Below the pieces are notes generated by a model. That model was not told the DNA's origin. It was given only the letters and a program-made list of their open reading frames with translations, and searched no databases. From Gnetum montanum (lineage: Eukaryota; Streptophyta; Gnetopsida; Gnetales; Gnetaceae): a stretch of DNA of 64,000 bases. Where the stretch lies: positions 1,489,967-1,553,966 of the forward strand of contig MNCI01006793.1 in assembly GCA_015680685.1 (NCBI GenBank), given 5' to 3'. Shown here in pieces: positions 38,508 to 49,838 of the stretch; within the stretch, counting starts at the first letter, position 1; each line of letters opens with the position of its first letter. The translations under genes and the position numbers were made by a program.

Positions 38508-41330
38508 ATGGCACCCAAACAAAAGCACCTGTAGGAAGGAGAACCCTTGCAACCATGGGAGAAACAACCTAGAGATGGAAGGGGGTAGCAAGACCAAGAA
38601 AAACAAGAGGTAACCCATGCAATGGGACCTCTTTGGGAGTAACCCGAAGTGGAATCTGTTCAACAAATTATAGAAGAAGAAGTGCCTACTAAACAATATC
38701 AATGAGGAGAAGTGTCTAGACTTGTGCCTAGGCTTGAGGCCACTCTAACTTAAGCCTATATAGACATCATCAAGTCTTAAGAGCTCCAGAGATTAGTTCT
38801 TCAAGAAATAAACTTTGGGCTATTCTTGGAGAAAGCTCCAAAAGATGTTAGAACATAATTGTAAACCTCTCCCATGTGGCCAATCATCACGATGAGTGGG
38901 GAGTGATACATGGGAGAGACTTATCAGTTTTGAAACAGCTAAAAGCTAGGGTCTATTGTGAAGATCAAGGATGCTCAAGTGTCCTATTTGATAGAGTCCA
39001 TTGCACAAGCATTGGGGTTGTTCAACATTAGAACATAGCTGGTGGAAATATCAATAAAAGGCAACCATGAGGTAAAAAGAAAGAGGACCCAGTGATGTTA
39101 TGGGATGGACTATAAGGAGTATGACACACTAACATCAACGAAGCAAATTATGACCTATCACCTTAATCTAATGGTGAGGCCAAGTAACGTGACTGCCTTC
39201 TCTGCTCATGCATGTGCCTCTCTAAGTATAAATATTTTTGTTAGCCTTCCACAAGTAATTTATTTGGAGATTGAGAAGTGTTTGAAGGAGAATAAATGTG
39301 AAAGAAGGACCCTACCCTTTCCATGCCTAATAAGAAAACTTTGTAAGACGGTAGGTATTATTTTTTATTCCAATGACAATCTTAGGCATATTCCCTTGGC
39401 CTCATGGGTAGAAATTATGAAGGAAAAAATGCCAGTAGCCATCCAAGAAGAGGAACTACTGCCATCACCATCCACTCAGGAGACAACACCAAAGGCCCAC
39501 GTAGTCCTTGAGCATCAGCAAAAATTTTGGGAGCAGCTCTTGAGCAAACAAGAGCAATAGGCAGGAACAAGTGGGGTAGATCCATCTATGTATCAGTTAG
39601 TAATGAGTCACCTTAATGAGGTGGATCGAATAATTAGTTAGATAAAGAGGGACAGTTCCATTTTCTCCACTTGAAGAACGTAGCTACCTTCAAGGTTAGA
39701 TCCCAATGCTCAAGAGGTGATGGTGTCACTAGCGAACATCATTTATTCCTAGAAATCTCTGGGAATTTCTCCACTTTCTTGGTGAGGTTGGAGGAAGGTA
39801 AAGAGGCAACTGTCTTGGTGATGTATCACAAAGGACAGGAAATAGTGGCAGAATTGGTAGTTGACTATGTAGTTAAAGCACCGAATGCACCTGTAGTGTC
39901 TATACCAGACATATCTATACTCCAAGATGTGCAGACATCCATAGGCATGGTCAATAGAAAATTGAATGCAAACCAACATGAAAAACTATTCGAACCACTG
40001 GTGGAAACTAGGAAACTGACCAGATATCGTTGATCTTCTAGAGAACATCATTACAACTCAGTTGGAGCTACTAAATTCAAGGGGCAAATGTATCATCTTA
40101 AAAGGGCAACTAGAAATGACCCAAGAGTGAAATCAATGCTTGGTCATGGAGGTTGCTGAACTTCATTCCTAACTTGAAGAACAAATAATTCTTATCCTAG
40201 CAATGACAAGAGATGAAGCTATCAAATAGCTTCAGGAACAACTACAAAAGGCTGAGGCAAAAGCAGTAATGGCCATCTTCAAACAGTCCATGGCAGAAGT
40301 TGAAACACATTCAATTAAAAAGGACTTAAATTAGACACACCAAGAAAATGAGATACTAACCACACAAAATCATTTCCTGCAAAATGTTGATGCTCAAAGA
40401 GATCAAATGTAGGAATTCATTCATCAACAGTAGGAGCAACTTGCTAGAGTCAACACTAAATTGAGAAAATTGACAACAGAGAATCAAAATCTATTAATGG
40501 AGGAGGTGTGCACCTTGCAACAAAAGTATGCTATTAAAAATGCTACCTAGAACAACAAAGCTCTCAGGTTTGAAAGGATGAAAAATCACTACAGGGACTA
40601 GGTTGGCTTGCAAATAGAAATTAATGTAAAAGAAATCCAAATGGAAAAGGCTAAAGTTAACAAAGCCCTCTAGCAACTCTAGCAAGNCAAAGGCTAAAGT
40701 TAACAAAGCCCTCTAGCAACTCTAGCAAGAAAGAGAGATGTGGCAACCCATCCATGATGGGATTAATACCTACAACAAAGTAGAGATTCACTTGAAGGAG
40801 TTGCAAATTCAAGAAATGACAGAATATATGGAGTTGGCCAATCTTTGTTATGCAAACCTGGTAATGCTAATAGTTGGATAGCTGCGGTTAGAATTGAAGA
40901 AGCAAGTGGCTAGCTAGTATTTGCTATACAAGGCTAAGTTCAAACACCACAAAGACACCAAGAAAAATCTTAAGACTACTAATGCTAAACTCAAAGTCCT
41001 TAGAGGGCAATTCACAGACTAATAATCCATTATCGAGAACCTAGATAGACACATGAACGACTACCTGGAGCTGAAGAACATAATGCAAGCATTCGAAATT
41101 GAACATAAATAGTTCACTACCTGGTTTGTCAACATTAAGGACTTGTTTCTAGTGATCACCTATCCTTGGCATGTGCCTATTCCAACCCACATTGGGGAAG
41201 CTACGTGGATGATGCATAATCCCAGGAGTAAGGAGGAGATAATAAAAGCACTACTAGATGCTTTCCTTATCTGACCTGAAGTTGTAGTGATAGAATGATA
41301 ACCACAGCCTCAACCACTGGTAGTGCATGA
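38508..41330 (+). pseudogene. Decayed extra ORF with a long coiled coil
   Basis: It starts MAPKQKHL at 38508. A clean 151-codon part (39105-39560) contains LNLMVRPSNVTAFSAHACAS, LPQVIYLEIEKCL and LPFPCLIRKLCKTVGI. The last segment resembles the end of the 'putative plant transposon protein' domain found in retroelement ORFs. Downstream to about 41100 the sequence is heptad-rich (DEAIK, LQEQLQKAEAKAVMA, LARVNTKLRKLTTENQNLL and similar), and it closes with TYPWHVPIPTHIGE and a Pro-rich tail. Nearly all internal stops are TAG in contexts where Gln fits, for example after EAIK, before THQEN and twice around the 40687 scar. It runs on the strand opposite to element D, so it could be D's antisense cargo or an independent nonautonomous element. 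Confidence 0.6.
40646..40729. other. 41-bp direct duplication across a single N (assembly scar)
   Basis: 40646-40686 and 40689-40729 are identical, with N at 40687, inside the coiled-coil ORF. Confidence 0.88.
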
Positions 41331-41489
41331 AGCTTGAGAAGGTTCCTTAGAGCCTCAAGAACCATCACCACCTAGGACCATATGATCTTCTTTAGCAAGC
41401 TTCATATCATCAAGGAATGTGCTGTCCAAATTTTTTAGGAGTTATGTAATGGTGTTTAATTTTTGTTCCAAACACCACCATTTTTTATA
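41331..41489. other. Spacer between the coiled-coil ORF and an LTR
   Basis: Short T-rich noncoding DNA that may include the 3' UTR of the coiled-coil ORF. No polypurine tract was identified. Confidence 0.4.
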
Positions 41490-42472
41490 ATGTTTTGATC
41501 CGTACACCCGGGCACTCCATTGTTTTTGTCAAGTTAGTCAAGTTTATTTTGTTGAAAGAAAAGTCAATCAATGATCCCATACCTTCCCAATTTTATAAAA
41601 GAACTCGAGGATGAGTTTTCATTCAGTCATGGGTGTATGATGAGTCGTCGTTGATTGGCTGCATTGACGAGGCCTTGATAACGTAGCGAGGCCCCATCAA
41701 CATAGCCAACCATGTTGATGAGGCCTTGTCCATGAGGCCTCGTCAATGCATTTTGACCTACATCAATGATGCCTCGTCGATGCAATGTCTGTCCATCACC
41801 TATAAATATGCACCTATCCATTGCATATATGGGAGGGTCCTAATTTTAATTGTAGCAAAGATCTTGCATTTTTTCCATTTGAAAGTTAAAATTTTTTTCC
41901 TAAGTACCTGTAGTAGTATTCATTGAGTGTATGGATCTTTATTCAAGCACTATTATACCTGTGCATGATAGTGTGTGTGGTAATAAATATGAGCTTTCTG
42001 ATAAACCTTGCAATATTTTGGATAGATTAGCTCTTTTTATTGATGCATTCAATGTTTTCAATTATTTCCTAATTATTCTCAATTATTTCAAAATTATTTT
42101 CTAGCAATTAAATTAATAAAATTATTAAGCTATATAGATTAAATACATAAGTATGATCGCTTCAAGCATAACACATATTCACTTGGTAATCCTAGCAACA
42201 TTATTGCTCAGTANCATTTCCACTTTTTGTACATGTCCTAAACCCACATATCCACNGGATACTTATGTTAGGATTAGCTTAATAGTAGTTAGTTAATTAA
42301 TTTAGATTAGTTAATCCAATTTCTTTTACCTACATTTCAAGCATCCAAAATATAAAATACAAAATGATGAAAATTAGATGCCTCAATTACACTTAACCAT
42401 ACCAATGTGCATCCCAAGTGTAATTGGGAGGACAACAATTGACCTTAAGGCTAGATTTACTTTGTGACATCT
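41490..42472 (+). mobile_element. Athila-like LTR, left part (split by element B)
   Basis: U3 carries repeated GAGGCCTCGTCAATGC-type words (41640-41790). TATAAATA is at 41801-41808. R-U5 matches 27300-27900. The LTR is interrupted at 42472 and resumes at 51288, where CACTTCCTAAAGGGCTAGTG continues the family sequence. TACTT (42468-42472) and CACTT (51288-51292) are the target-site duplication, with one mismatch. Confidence 0.82.
42214..42256. other. 41-bp inverted mini-segment bounded by two Ns
   Basis: 42215-42255 lies between Ns at 42214 and 42256. Compared with the same LTR region at 27655-27695, this segment matches only as its reverse complement (GGATATGTG, then TTAGGACATGTA, then GAAAGTGG). 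It is most likely a small contig placed in the wrong orientation. Confidence 0.85.
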
Positions 42473-43833
42473 GAAAATGTCAGTGGCTAGAACACTGAGA
42501 GGTTACCAGGCATACATCCTAACCCCAATCTGTGTGAGGGCCATGCTGGAGAAAACAGAAATAGGGTTCCCTGAACAATCTGGTCAATCAGATAGGGACT
42601 TATGTGATATCAAATAACCTTTTGCGAGTAGTAACTTTGAAATGTAACACATGATGGTTAAAATGAAAGAGAACGTGAGATTTGCAACAGTAGAAACATA
42701 TCAAAGCACGTAACTAAGATAGTAGACACAATCAAACACTTGATAATGCAAAGTGAATGTTGTAATAAGATAAAAAGAGAGTTTGAGTAAGAAGATGCAC
42801 CATCCCAAAAGAGGGGGCATAGCTAATTCATAAAGGTATACACATTGTACAATAGGCACAGTGGGAGTGCAGTCATAGTCTTGGTGGTGTCAAGTCATGA
42901 AGTCTGGTTCTCACTGTGTTGAACTATGCCTACCAAGCTGGTAGCCATGGTGTACCATTTTTTGTTCTACAGGGCTGCAATGTACCGCATAGTGTAGCTG
43001 TGCCTCTCTACCGATGTGGTGTGCCCTGGGTCTCATTCACCCTTTGAGCTAAGTGCTAGGATGCCAAAATGCCAAATGCCAAATGGAAGTGCCAACTGCC
43101 TCCTTAGTAAAAAATGAAAGCCAACCCTCTTCCTCCTCCCTTTTGTCTTTTTCAAAAGAGGGCGCAGGGGTATTTATAGGGCTAGAGTTAGCCCAAAATG
43201 TGGATCAGGTGCCACGTGGCAGTGAGGTGGGTGGGACCATGCTTGTATGCTATGCTTGTCCCATGTTACGCATAGGACACAGGACATTGGTTGCTACTTT
43301 CTACTGCACTCGTCTTGTGTTACGTGTGATACATGGGATGCTGGTTGCTACTATCTACTACACTCGTCCCATGTCACACGTGGGACATGGGACGCTGGTT
43401 GCTACTATCTACTGTGCCCATCCACTATCTACTATCAATTGCATGTGTCTACTACATGTGATAGGATGCTACGTCATGCTACATTACACAACATAACAGG
43501 GTTCTACTCTATGCAGCGTAACAGGGTGCTACACTATGCAGCGTAACAGGGTGTCATGCTTTAGTAGACATGGTGTTACGATGCGCTATGCTACATAGTG
43601 TAACTGGGTGCTATACTATAGTAGACATGGTGCTATACTACACAACATAACAAGGTGACATGTGAATCTGTAGAAAGTGCCAGCAGTCTAACACTTCGAA
43701 AAATTTTGCAAATCTGGCAGTTGGAGTTGACTACACTCAACACTTCGAAAAATATGGGCAAAGTGCTACCATTTTGACACTTAAGCTATATTTGTAGTTG
43801 TGATGCCGAGACCTAAAATTTTATGGTGTTTCA
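42473..43833 (-). mobile_element. Element B 3' LTR (1361 bp)
   Basis: On the minus strand it begins TGAAACACCATAAAA and ends GATGTCACA. It contains an array of words such as GGGTGCTACACTATG and AGTAGACATGGTGC (43490-43660). It differs from the 5' LTR by substitutions and by array length. Confidence 0.85.
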
Positions 43834-44978
43834 ATAGCCACTCTTTGTTGACATCTGGAGGAGTGGCCCAAGAGACATCGACAAAGAATTACAAAACACC
43901 ACAGTAGATATGTCATGAACATCACTCGTCAGCACAAGATCAGATGTCATTTTACCATGATCAAGAGTGATATGAGAATAAGGTTATGCTAAGGGACAAA
44001 TGGGTATAGGCAATGCTAGAGAGATGAAATTTGAACTATGGGAATGAAATGCAAATAGTGGATTGTGGTGTAAGATGCAAATTTAGCATGGCTGATAGTG
44101 ACCATGGCATGAAGTGATTTTCCCATGAAATGTTGACCTCTCGTCAAAGTGCTTATGAAAGCATCAAAGTCAATTCAAGGCTAGGCCAATTACGAAGCTA
44201 AAACATTGTCAATTTACTTGGGGATGTGTTTTTTCCCATTCTTTTTTTTTTTGCTATGTTGTGAGGCAAACCTTCTTTGGGTTCGGCTTACTACTAAATG
44301 TTAGCCGCAAGTTGGCCATCAAGAAGATGGGCTTTGTTTCCCAGGGATGATTCATGTTACATCCACCTAGGCTTTAACCATGCAACAGAGGCTCCCCATA
44401 GGATGAGTTATGTTACATCGACCATAGGTTCTATAGTTGATGTGAAGAGAATGTCATATGCATCACAATGTGTATGCATCTGAGGGATGTGTAATCATGA
44501 GTATGTGGGAGATGAGAGATATGGGATGACGAAGTGGATGTGGATAGGCTATAATAAGGATGAGGGGGGAGGTGCACTCTTGAGTGGCTCAACTAGTCCA
44601 ATCATGCACATCAAAGCAATGTGGTGACTTGCTACTGCAATGAGATGCATCTCTACATGACCACCTCTAAGGCTTCGTCCTACAGACAAAACTCCAAGAA
44701 GATAAGAAAACCTCACAACATGAAATGATAATGTAAATGTTAGATGTGAAGATTTTGCAAGTGCTAAATGTGAAGATGCTACAAATGTATCAAATTTTAT
44801 GCCAGTTACAAGTGCTCAAGAAGCTGGTGAAAGTGCTAGGGTGATGATGTTGTGAGTCCTCTAAAGGCCACACTAATGGCAAGTGCTCCAAAAGATCACC
44901 AGAATAGTGGGAGGCAATGATGCTGTGAGTGCTCCCAAGGATGCATTAATGGCAAGCACTCCAAAAGATCAACAACAT
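43834..44978 (-). other. Element B polypurine tract and 3' UTR
   Basis: The polypurine tract AACAAAGAGTGGCTAT abuts the LTR. The following ~1.1 kb is noncoding and homologous to the 3' UTR of element C: both have a T-run followed by GGGATGA...GTTACATCCA words and GAGGCTTCCCATAGGATGAG-like phrases (44390 here, 61615 in C). Confidence 0.75.
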
Positions 44979-45163
44979 GCCAGTTTAAAGTCATGGTAGA
45001 CTGTGAACACAATTTAAGGTCTCAGTAGACCGTGATGTGCTAATTTATAGTCTTAGTAGACTGTTTGATGCTAGTTTAATGTTGTAGAAGATAGTGGATG
45101 TTGTGCTAATTTAATGTCATGACCCAAGGATAATTTGTGCTAGTTTATAGTCATAGTAGACTA
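44979..45163 (-). repeat. Element B post-IN-type array
   Basis: Six units at about 44979, 45012, 45037, 45070, 45099 and 45138. On the minus strand each reads GTCTACTATGAC followed by TAAACTGGC or TAAACTAGC. A donor-like AAG/GTAAGC (45171) precedes the array in element orientation, as in element C. Confidence 0.85.
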
Positions 45164-45320
45164 GTGCTTACCTTGCTTGTGTAAGGTGCAATGCTGCATG
45201 CATGGTCATGATGTGTGCCTACAAGATCCTGCAAAAATCAACTAGAAAAAGAGTATCAAGTGGAAAATGTTGTAAATAGAGTTGAAATGCACAAAAGAAA
45301 AGAAAGTAGTGCAAAAATTG

Positions 45321-45372
45321 ATAGTTTTAGGCTGTTCTGGATTGTAGGCTAGTTTAAGGCCTTTTGGGCCAT
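45321..45372 (-). repeat. Element B post-PR-type array
   Basis: Two units in minus orientation with ATGGCCCAAAAGGCC and TTAAACTAGC, matching the element A array at 12837-12991. Confidence 0.7.
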
Positions 45373-45752
45373 ATGTTTTTGTTGTTTTTCAAATGAAATG
45401 CATAAGCTAAGTAGATGGATGTGTAAAAAAAGTAGAAATATGTAAACAAAGTGAAGTAGTGTGTAAACTAGGTGAGCAGGTGAAATGTAAATGCATGAAC
45501 AAATGCAACCCAAGAAAAAACCAAAAATACATGGCCAATGGAGGCAAGGGGTGAGCTAGTGCTTAATGTGTTTTTAGCCAAGGAAAAGTCTTGATCACAT
45601 AGTTTCTTCCTAATTAGGTGTGGATTAGGGGGCGTGCAAGGCTTAGGATCCTCTAGGAGGCTGTTAGCTTCAACCACTTATTCAGGTATGTTAGCCTTAG
45701 GTGCTGTGTTGGTTACCGTAGGTGTACCACCAAGAAACTCTTCTTCCAAAAC
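45373..45752 (-). other. Spacer downstream of element B PR
   Basis: Corresponds to 12314-12836 of element A. A short minus-strand frame (45468-45677) has no recognised domain. Confidence 0.45.
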
Positions 45753-46412
45753 TTATGCCATGTCTATGTTGTGGATAGTTGAAGAGGAAGCATGATCACC
45801 ATGGATGATAACTTGACCACATTTGTATGGAAGGTGGATTTCTTGGTGGATGGGAGAGGAGATGCCCCTTAGTTGGGCTAGCCAAGGCCTACCTAGAATC
45901 ATGTTGAAACTTAGCATCTCCTCAATGACAATGAAATTCACACTAGTGGGGAATTGCTCTCCTACCATGAAGGCTAAGTTGATTATACCCCTAACTATGA
46001 CATGTGATCCATTAAAGGATTTTAGACACATGGTTCTAGTTGGCCTAATTTCATCTACTAGACCTAGTTTATCAATGATGGAGTACAGGACTACATTTTT
46101 TTTCACACCATCATCAACATGGACTCTACAGATGGTGCACTACCCAACATGAATGTTAATGGATAGTGGAGCTATAGTGACCTCCCCTCATTTGGGGTTG
46201 ACTTTGATTGCATCATCGTGAAAGGCTAGGGTTGTTGAACCTAATTCTTGTGTTGTAGGGTACAACATCATTGCATAGATGGATGCCTCATCTACAGGGA
46301 TGTCGTTTGTAATAGGAATGGATGCCAAGATTCGGGCCAATGCTTGGCAGTGAGTAGATAAGGTCATGACCAGGTTGCACATGCTCAACGTTGTGTTCTT
46401 TTTCTTGAGCAT
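45753..46412 (-). pseudogene. Element B aspartic protease
   Basis: The minus strand shows a spacer with DEASIYAMMLYPT (compare EEAIHAVMF in A). The active-site region upstream of VLYSIIDKLGLVDEI is degraded: a frameshift lies close to the DDGA position, about 46110. Then come MCLKSFNGSHVIVRGII, FIVIEEMLSFNMILGRPWLAQLRGISSPI (about 45900) and QEIHLPYKCGQVII. The ILGRPWL motif is intact. It would mature Gag if the active site were whole. Confidence 0.8.
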
Positions 46413-47260
46413 TTGTTTTACCTAGGTTAGTGTAGCTACAAAGTCTTTGTCATTGGTTATTATCTTGGCCTTGATTTCCTCCATGTGGCTTGAAAGACAG
46501 ATCTCTCGGGGAGGGGGCTTGAGCTTGGTTTTCTTGGCTTGCTTAGGGGTAGGGGCCGTAGTGTTTGGTTGTTACTTTCCAGTTATGGCCTTTGCTTCTA
46601 CCATGGGGGTTGCAAGATGCTCGTTTGTCCTCTTGCATTGCCATTTATTGGGCCTACCCAGGTTGCTAGTGGGGTTGACCCTAGAGGGAGGAGAGATTGA
46701 GACATTGCCCACTATTGGACTTCCGACAAGTGAGGGGCCATCATGTTGTGGGACCCTTATGGCAAAGGGTAGTTTAGGAGTTGTTGTAGGGATCATTATG
46801 TGACTAACTCATTATGGCACCTTGATGATGAAAGGTTGCTTAGTGGTTGTTGTTGCTCCGTCATGCCAATTTAATGTCTTAGCAGATGATTGGTTTGGAA
46901 TTTTGACCACAAAGGATGTTGTGGGTGCCCGAGGTGACACTTTGATAACAAAGGGAGGCCTCTTAGCTATGGAGGCTGAAGGGACCCTTGCCTTGTTAGG
47001 AGGCACACAGATCACAAAAGGTTGTTACGCAAGTTTGGACTTGCCACCTATGCTAATATAGTTTATGGCATAGGAGGCATTTTCTATGTTGTATTGACTT
47101 ACTGTATTGATCACCAGTTGGCCTCATTCTATCATTCTTTGCAGGTTGTCTTGCAAAGCACGCTAGTTGTCTGTGCTGTGACCATCCAATTGATGATAAT
47201 GATAGTATTGGTCCAATTTAAAATGTTGTGGTACTGGGGGCTTATTTGGTACTACTAATG
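46413..47260 (-). pseudogene. Element B gag-PR linker and zinc-knuckle remnant
   Basis: A Lys/Pro-rich linker has at least four units of the K-x-PF-[IV]-[IV]-[KR]-V-P type: KQPFIIKVP, KLPFAIRVP, KRPPFVIKVS and TSFVVKIP. One short-array unit is embedded near 46865. Upstream, around 47170-47225, HYHQLDGHSTDN and ALQDNLQRMIE correspond to the zinc-knuckle region of A (CDYHQLCGYDTDYC), but Cys positions are lost to Tyr and a stop. Confidence 0.65.
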
Positions 47261-48796
47261 TGGGGTTCCTTAGTAGTTTGCAGTACCTATCATGTTCTTG
47301 GTGGGTAATCACCGATACATGTTTGTGTTGGATTTTCTTGGCTTTGAAGAGTTGCTCCAGTAGTTCAAAGGGTTCAATTGGTAGTGGTGTATACTTTGAG
47401 TGATCCTTGCACTGAAAGTTGGGCCTTGGGATGGCCCCTACTGATGTAGGTGAGTTGGCACTATAGTTGGAAGTTTTATAAGCTAAGGCCCTGGGCTACT
47501 TAGCTATTGGACCCCAGTTGGCTGCTTTTGTGCTTGCAACCACTATTTCCATTATTATGTTTTTCTTGCAAGCATGTTGGTTTTTGTAGGCCATGTAGGT
47601 TGGGTCATTGCTAGCTTGCACTGCTTTCTCTATGCCTTTTGTTTGGGCAAAGGCTTGGCTAAGAGACTTTGGGGCTAGATAATATAGTTTAGACTTGATT
47701 CATTCACTACACCTTTGAAGATGGCTAGTAGATGTGTCTCTACTAGGGGTTCATGCATTTCACTCAATGCAGCATTCCAATGTTGGAGGAATTTTGGCAT
47801 AGGTTCTAGAGACCCATGCTTAACCTGCATGAGTTGGTCAAGGGTTGCTTTAGGCTTTAGGTTGTACCTGAACTGTATCACAAAATGGCTTATGAGATCC
47901 TCCAAAGTGGAGATTGAGCCCTTGGGTAGCATGTGATACCAGTCTAAGGCCTTGCTAATGAGTGACATGGGGAATATGCACATGATGGTAGGTGGCCAGG
48001 CTTGAAGGAGTAGACACTTAAATTGAAATGTGACCAAGTGTGCATTGGGATCCCCTTCACCATTGTACTTGGTGAATTTGGGTAGCTAGACCACAGTTGG
48101 GAGAGTTAGAGGTGGTATCGTAGGACTTATGGAGTTATATTCATAAAAGTCCACCACTTTGACAATGTTAGAGGAGGTAGCCTTGAGTCAGTTGATCTCT
48201 TCCGTCAAGCTTTGGATCAACTGGAATGCCTGATCTAAGCTTGGGGATGTGCCATTCGGTTGCATTGGTTGGGTTTGTGTTGGTTTCATAGCATAGGGTC
48301 AAATTTTTGGTTGTGGAGTTTGCTAGTTTAACGTCATAGCGGATGATTTTTGCTAGTTTAATGTCATAGCATATGGTTGTTGCTAGTTTAACATTGTAGT
48401 GGATGGTTGTTGATGTGTTGACTGAGCAATGGATGCAGTGATCGAAGTAGGCCACAAATGAATGGGTCGAATGGACACCACAAATTCCAACAATATAGGT
48501 AGGACATAGGATTCTTGATTTGTTTGGGGCTAGGAGATTTCCCCTGCATGAGCATAGTATTGGGCAAATGCATTAGTTGATTGTGAGTAATGCTAAATTG
48601 GCATGGTCACCATCTCAGAGAGGATGGGTGGACCAAATTGAGGAGGGGTTGTAGTAGTGAGTGGTTGTTGGAAGATGGTGTGGAGGGTGCTCTTGTGCTT
48701 GGAGTGGGTCTCAAACTCATCTTCTTCCTTCTGTGAGGCTTCCTCATAGGTTTTCCTTGCATCATGCTTGTTTGCACAGATGAGTTGAGAAAACAA
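47261..48796 (-). pseudogene. Element B gag
   Basis: Minus strand: the N-terminal part is visible from 48796 (KTYEEASQKEEDEFETHSKH). Three 30-bp repeat units follow (48321-48410), then SPSLDQAFQLIQSLTEEIN and the gag core: FTKYNGEGDPNAHLVTFQ, KALDWYHMLPKGSISTLED, HFVIQFRYNLKPKATLDQL and PKFLQHWNAALSEMHEP. It aligns with element A gag throughout. Stops are mostly TAG at Gln-compatible positions. Confidence 0.85.
48321..48410 (-). repeat. In-frame 30-bp array in element B gag
   Basis: Three units at 48321, 48351 and 48381, exactly 30 bp apart, with the same core as the post-IN arrays (GCTATGAC, then TTAAACTAGCA). The period of ten codons keeps the gag frame; one frame reads YDIKLAK and YDVKLAN, another AMTLN. 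Confidence 0.8.
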
Positions 48797-49838
48797 CTAG
48801 TGGTAGGACTCTATGAGTGGGATTATGTCAAACAAGGAGGGGTTGTACTCCTGTCCATTCTAGTGGACTCGTTCATAGTCCTGTTTTGCCTCCAAATCAA
48901 GGTAATCCATTGGTAGTCCTGCATGGATTTTGGCATAAACAAAATTGTACTGTTCATGGATTAGTGCGGCATGCTTTGGCTAGATTATAGTGTCAAATGT
49001 GTTAGACACCAACATGGAAGGTTGATCCAGATTCATATTCACAGATCGATTGTGAGAGTTGCTATTTGCAGAAAATGGCTAACTTTGAGAAACAACAGAA
49101 AAATGACTAAGTCTATCAGTAGCAAGAAAATGGCTAAGTATAAAAATATAGAAAAAATGGCTAAGTGTAATAATGTAGAAAAAATTATAAGTGTGAAAAC
49201 TACTAAAAATGATCAACTTTGGTGCTACACTCACTACACTATAGCTCTTCATGCTCACTACACTATAGCTCGTCACACTTGCTACACTATAGCTCATCAT
49301 GCTTGCTACACTGGAGCTTACTATTGTATCCTGTCACGCTCGCTACGCTGGAGCTTGCTATTGTAGCTTGTCACGCTTGCTACGCTAGAGCTTTCTATGC
49401 TTGCTACACTGGGAGGGGTTGCTATGTTGATAGGGTCACTACACTACATAGGACACAGGCAGCTAACATAGTAGACATAGTAGACAATGTAACACAGTGG
49501 ACAGAGTAACATAGTAGACTAGTTGGAAGCCACTACGCTAAATAGGAAACAAGAAGGATAACTCAGAAGATAGTTTTGAACTTGCTACACTGATAGGGAC
49601 ACCATGCTACGATGACACAAGTAGCGGGATGTAGTAAACTATTTTTTGATTTCATCTTGTAGGATTCTAGAGGAACCATTGTGGTGACTAATTTGCACCA
49701 CCTAGTATGTAGACAACCACAGGGGTGTCAAATCTACAGTAACAGGTTACTGGTGATGGGGAACAGATAGCATGTAGGATTACTCGTGGCATAAAGGAAG
49801 GACATGGGGGTTTAGGCCCTTCTTATAGTGCCATAAAC
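48797..49838 (-). other. Element B leader with two minisatellites
   Basis: Noncoding 5' region between the 5' LTR and gag. It holds an AAAATGGCTAAGTATAAAA-type repeat (49070-49205, ~26-bp period) and a GCTTGCTACACTATAGCTCG-type repeat (49225-49412, ~25-bp period). The PBS should lie at about 49815-49838 on the minus strand (GTTTATGGCACTATAAGAAG). Confidence 0.65.

Noticed and set aside
42468-42472. Simple-gap explanation for the LTR break at 42472
   Set aside because: The continuation at 51288, the flanking 5-bp near-duplicate and complete LTR ends show a nested insertion instead.
43053-43546. Two overlapping plus ORFs (147 and 99 codons)
   Set aside because: They read through the repeated GGTTGCTACTATCTACT-type words of the element B LTR. 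The same ORFs recur in the other LTR (50588-50919) as a by-product of the repeats.
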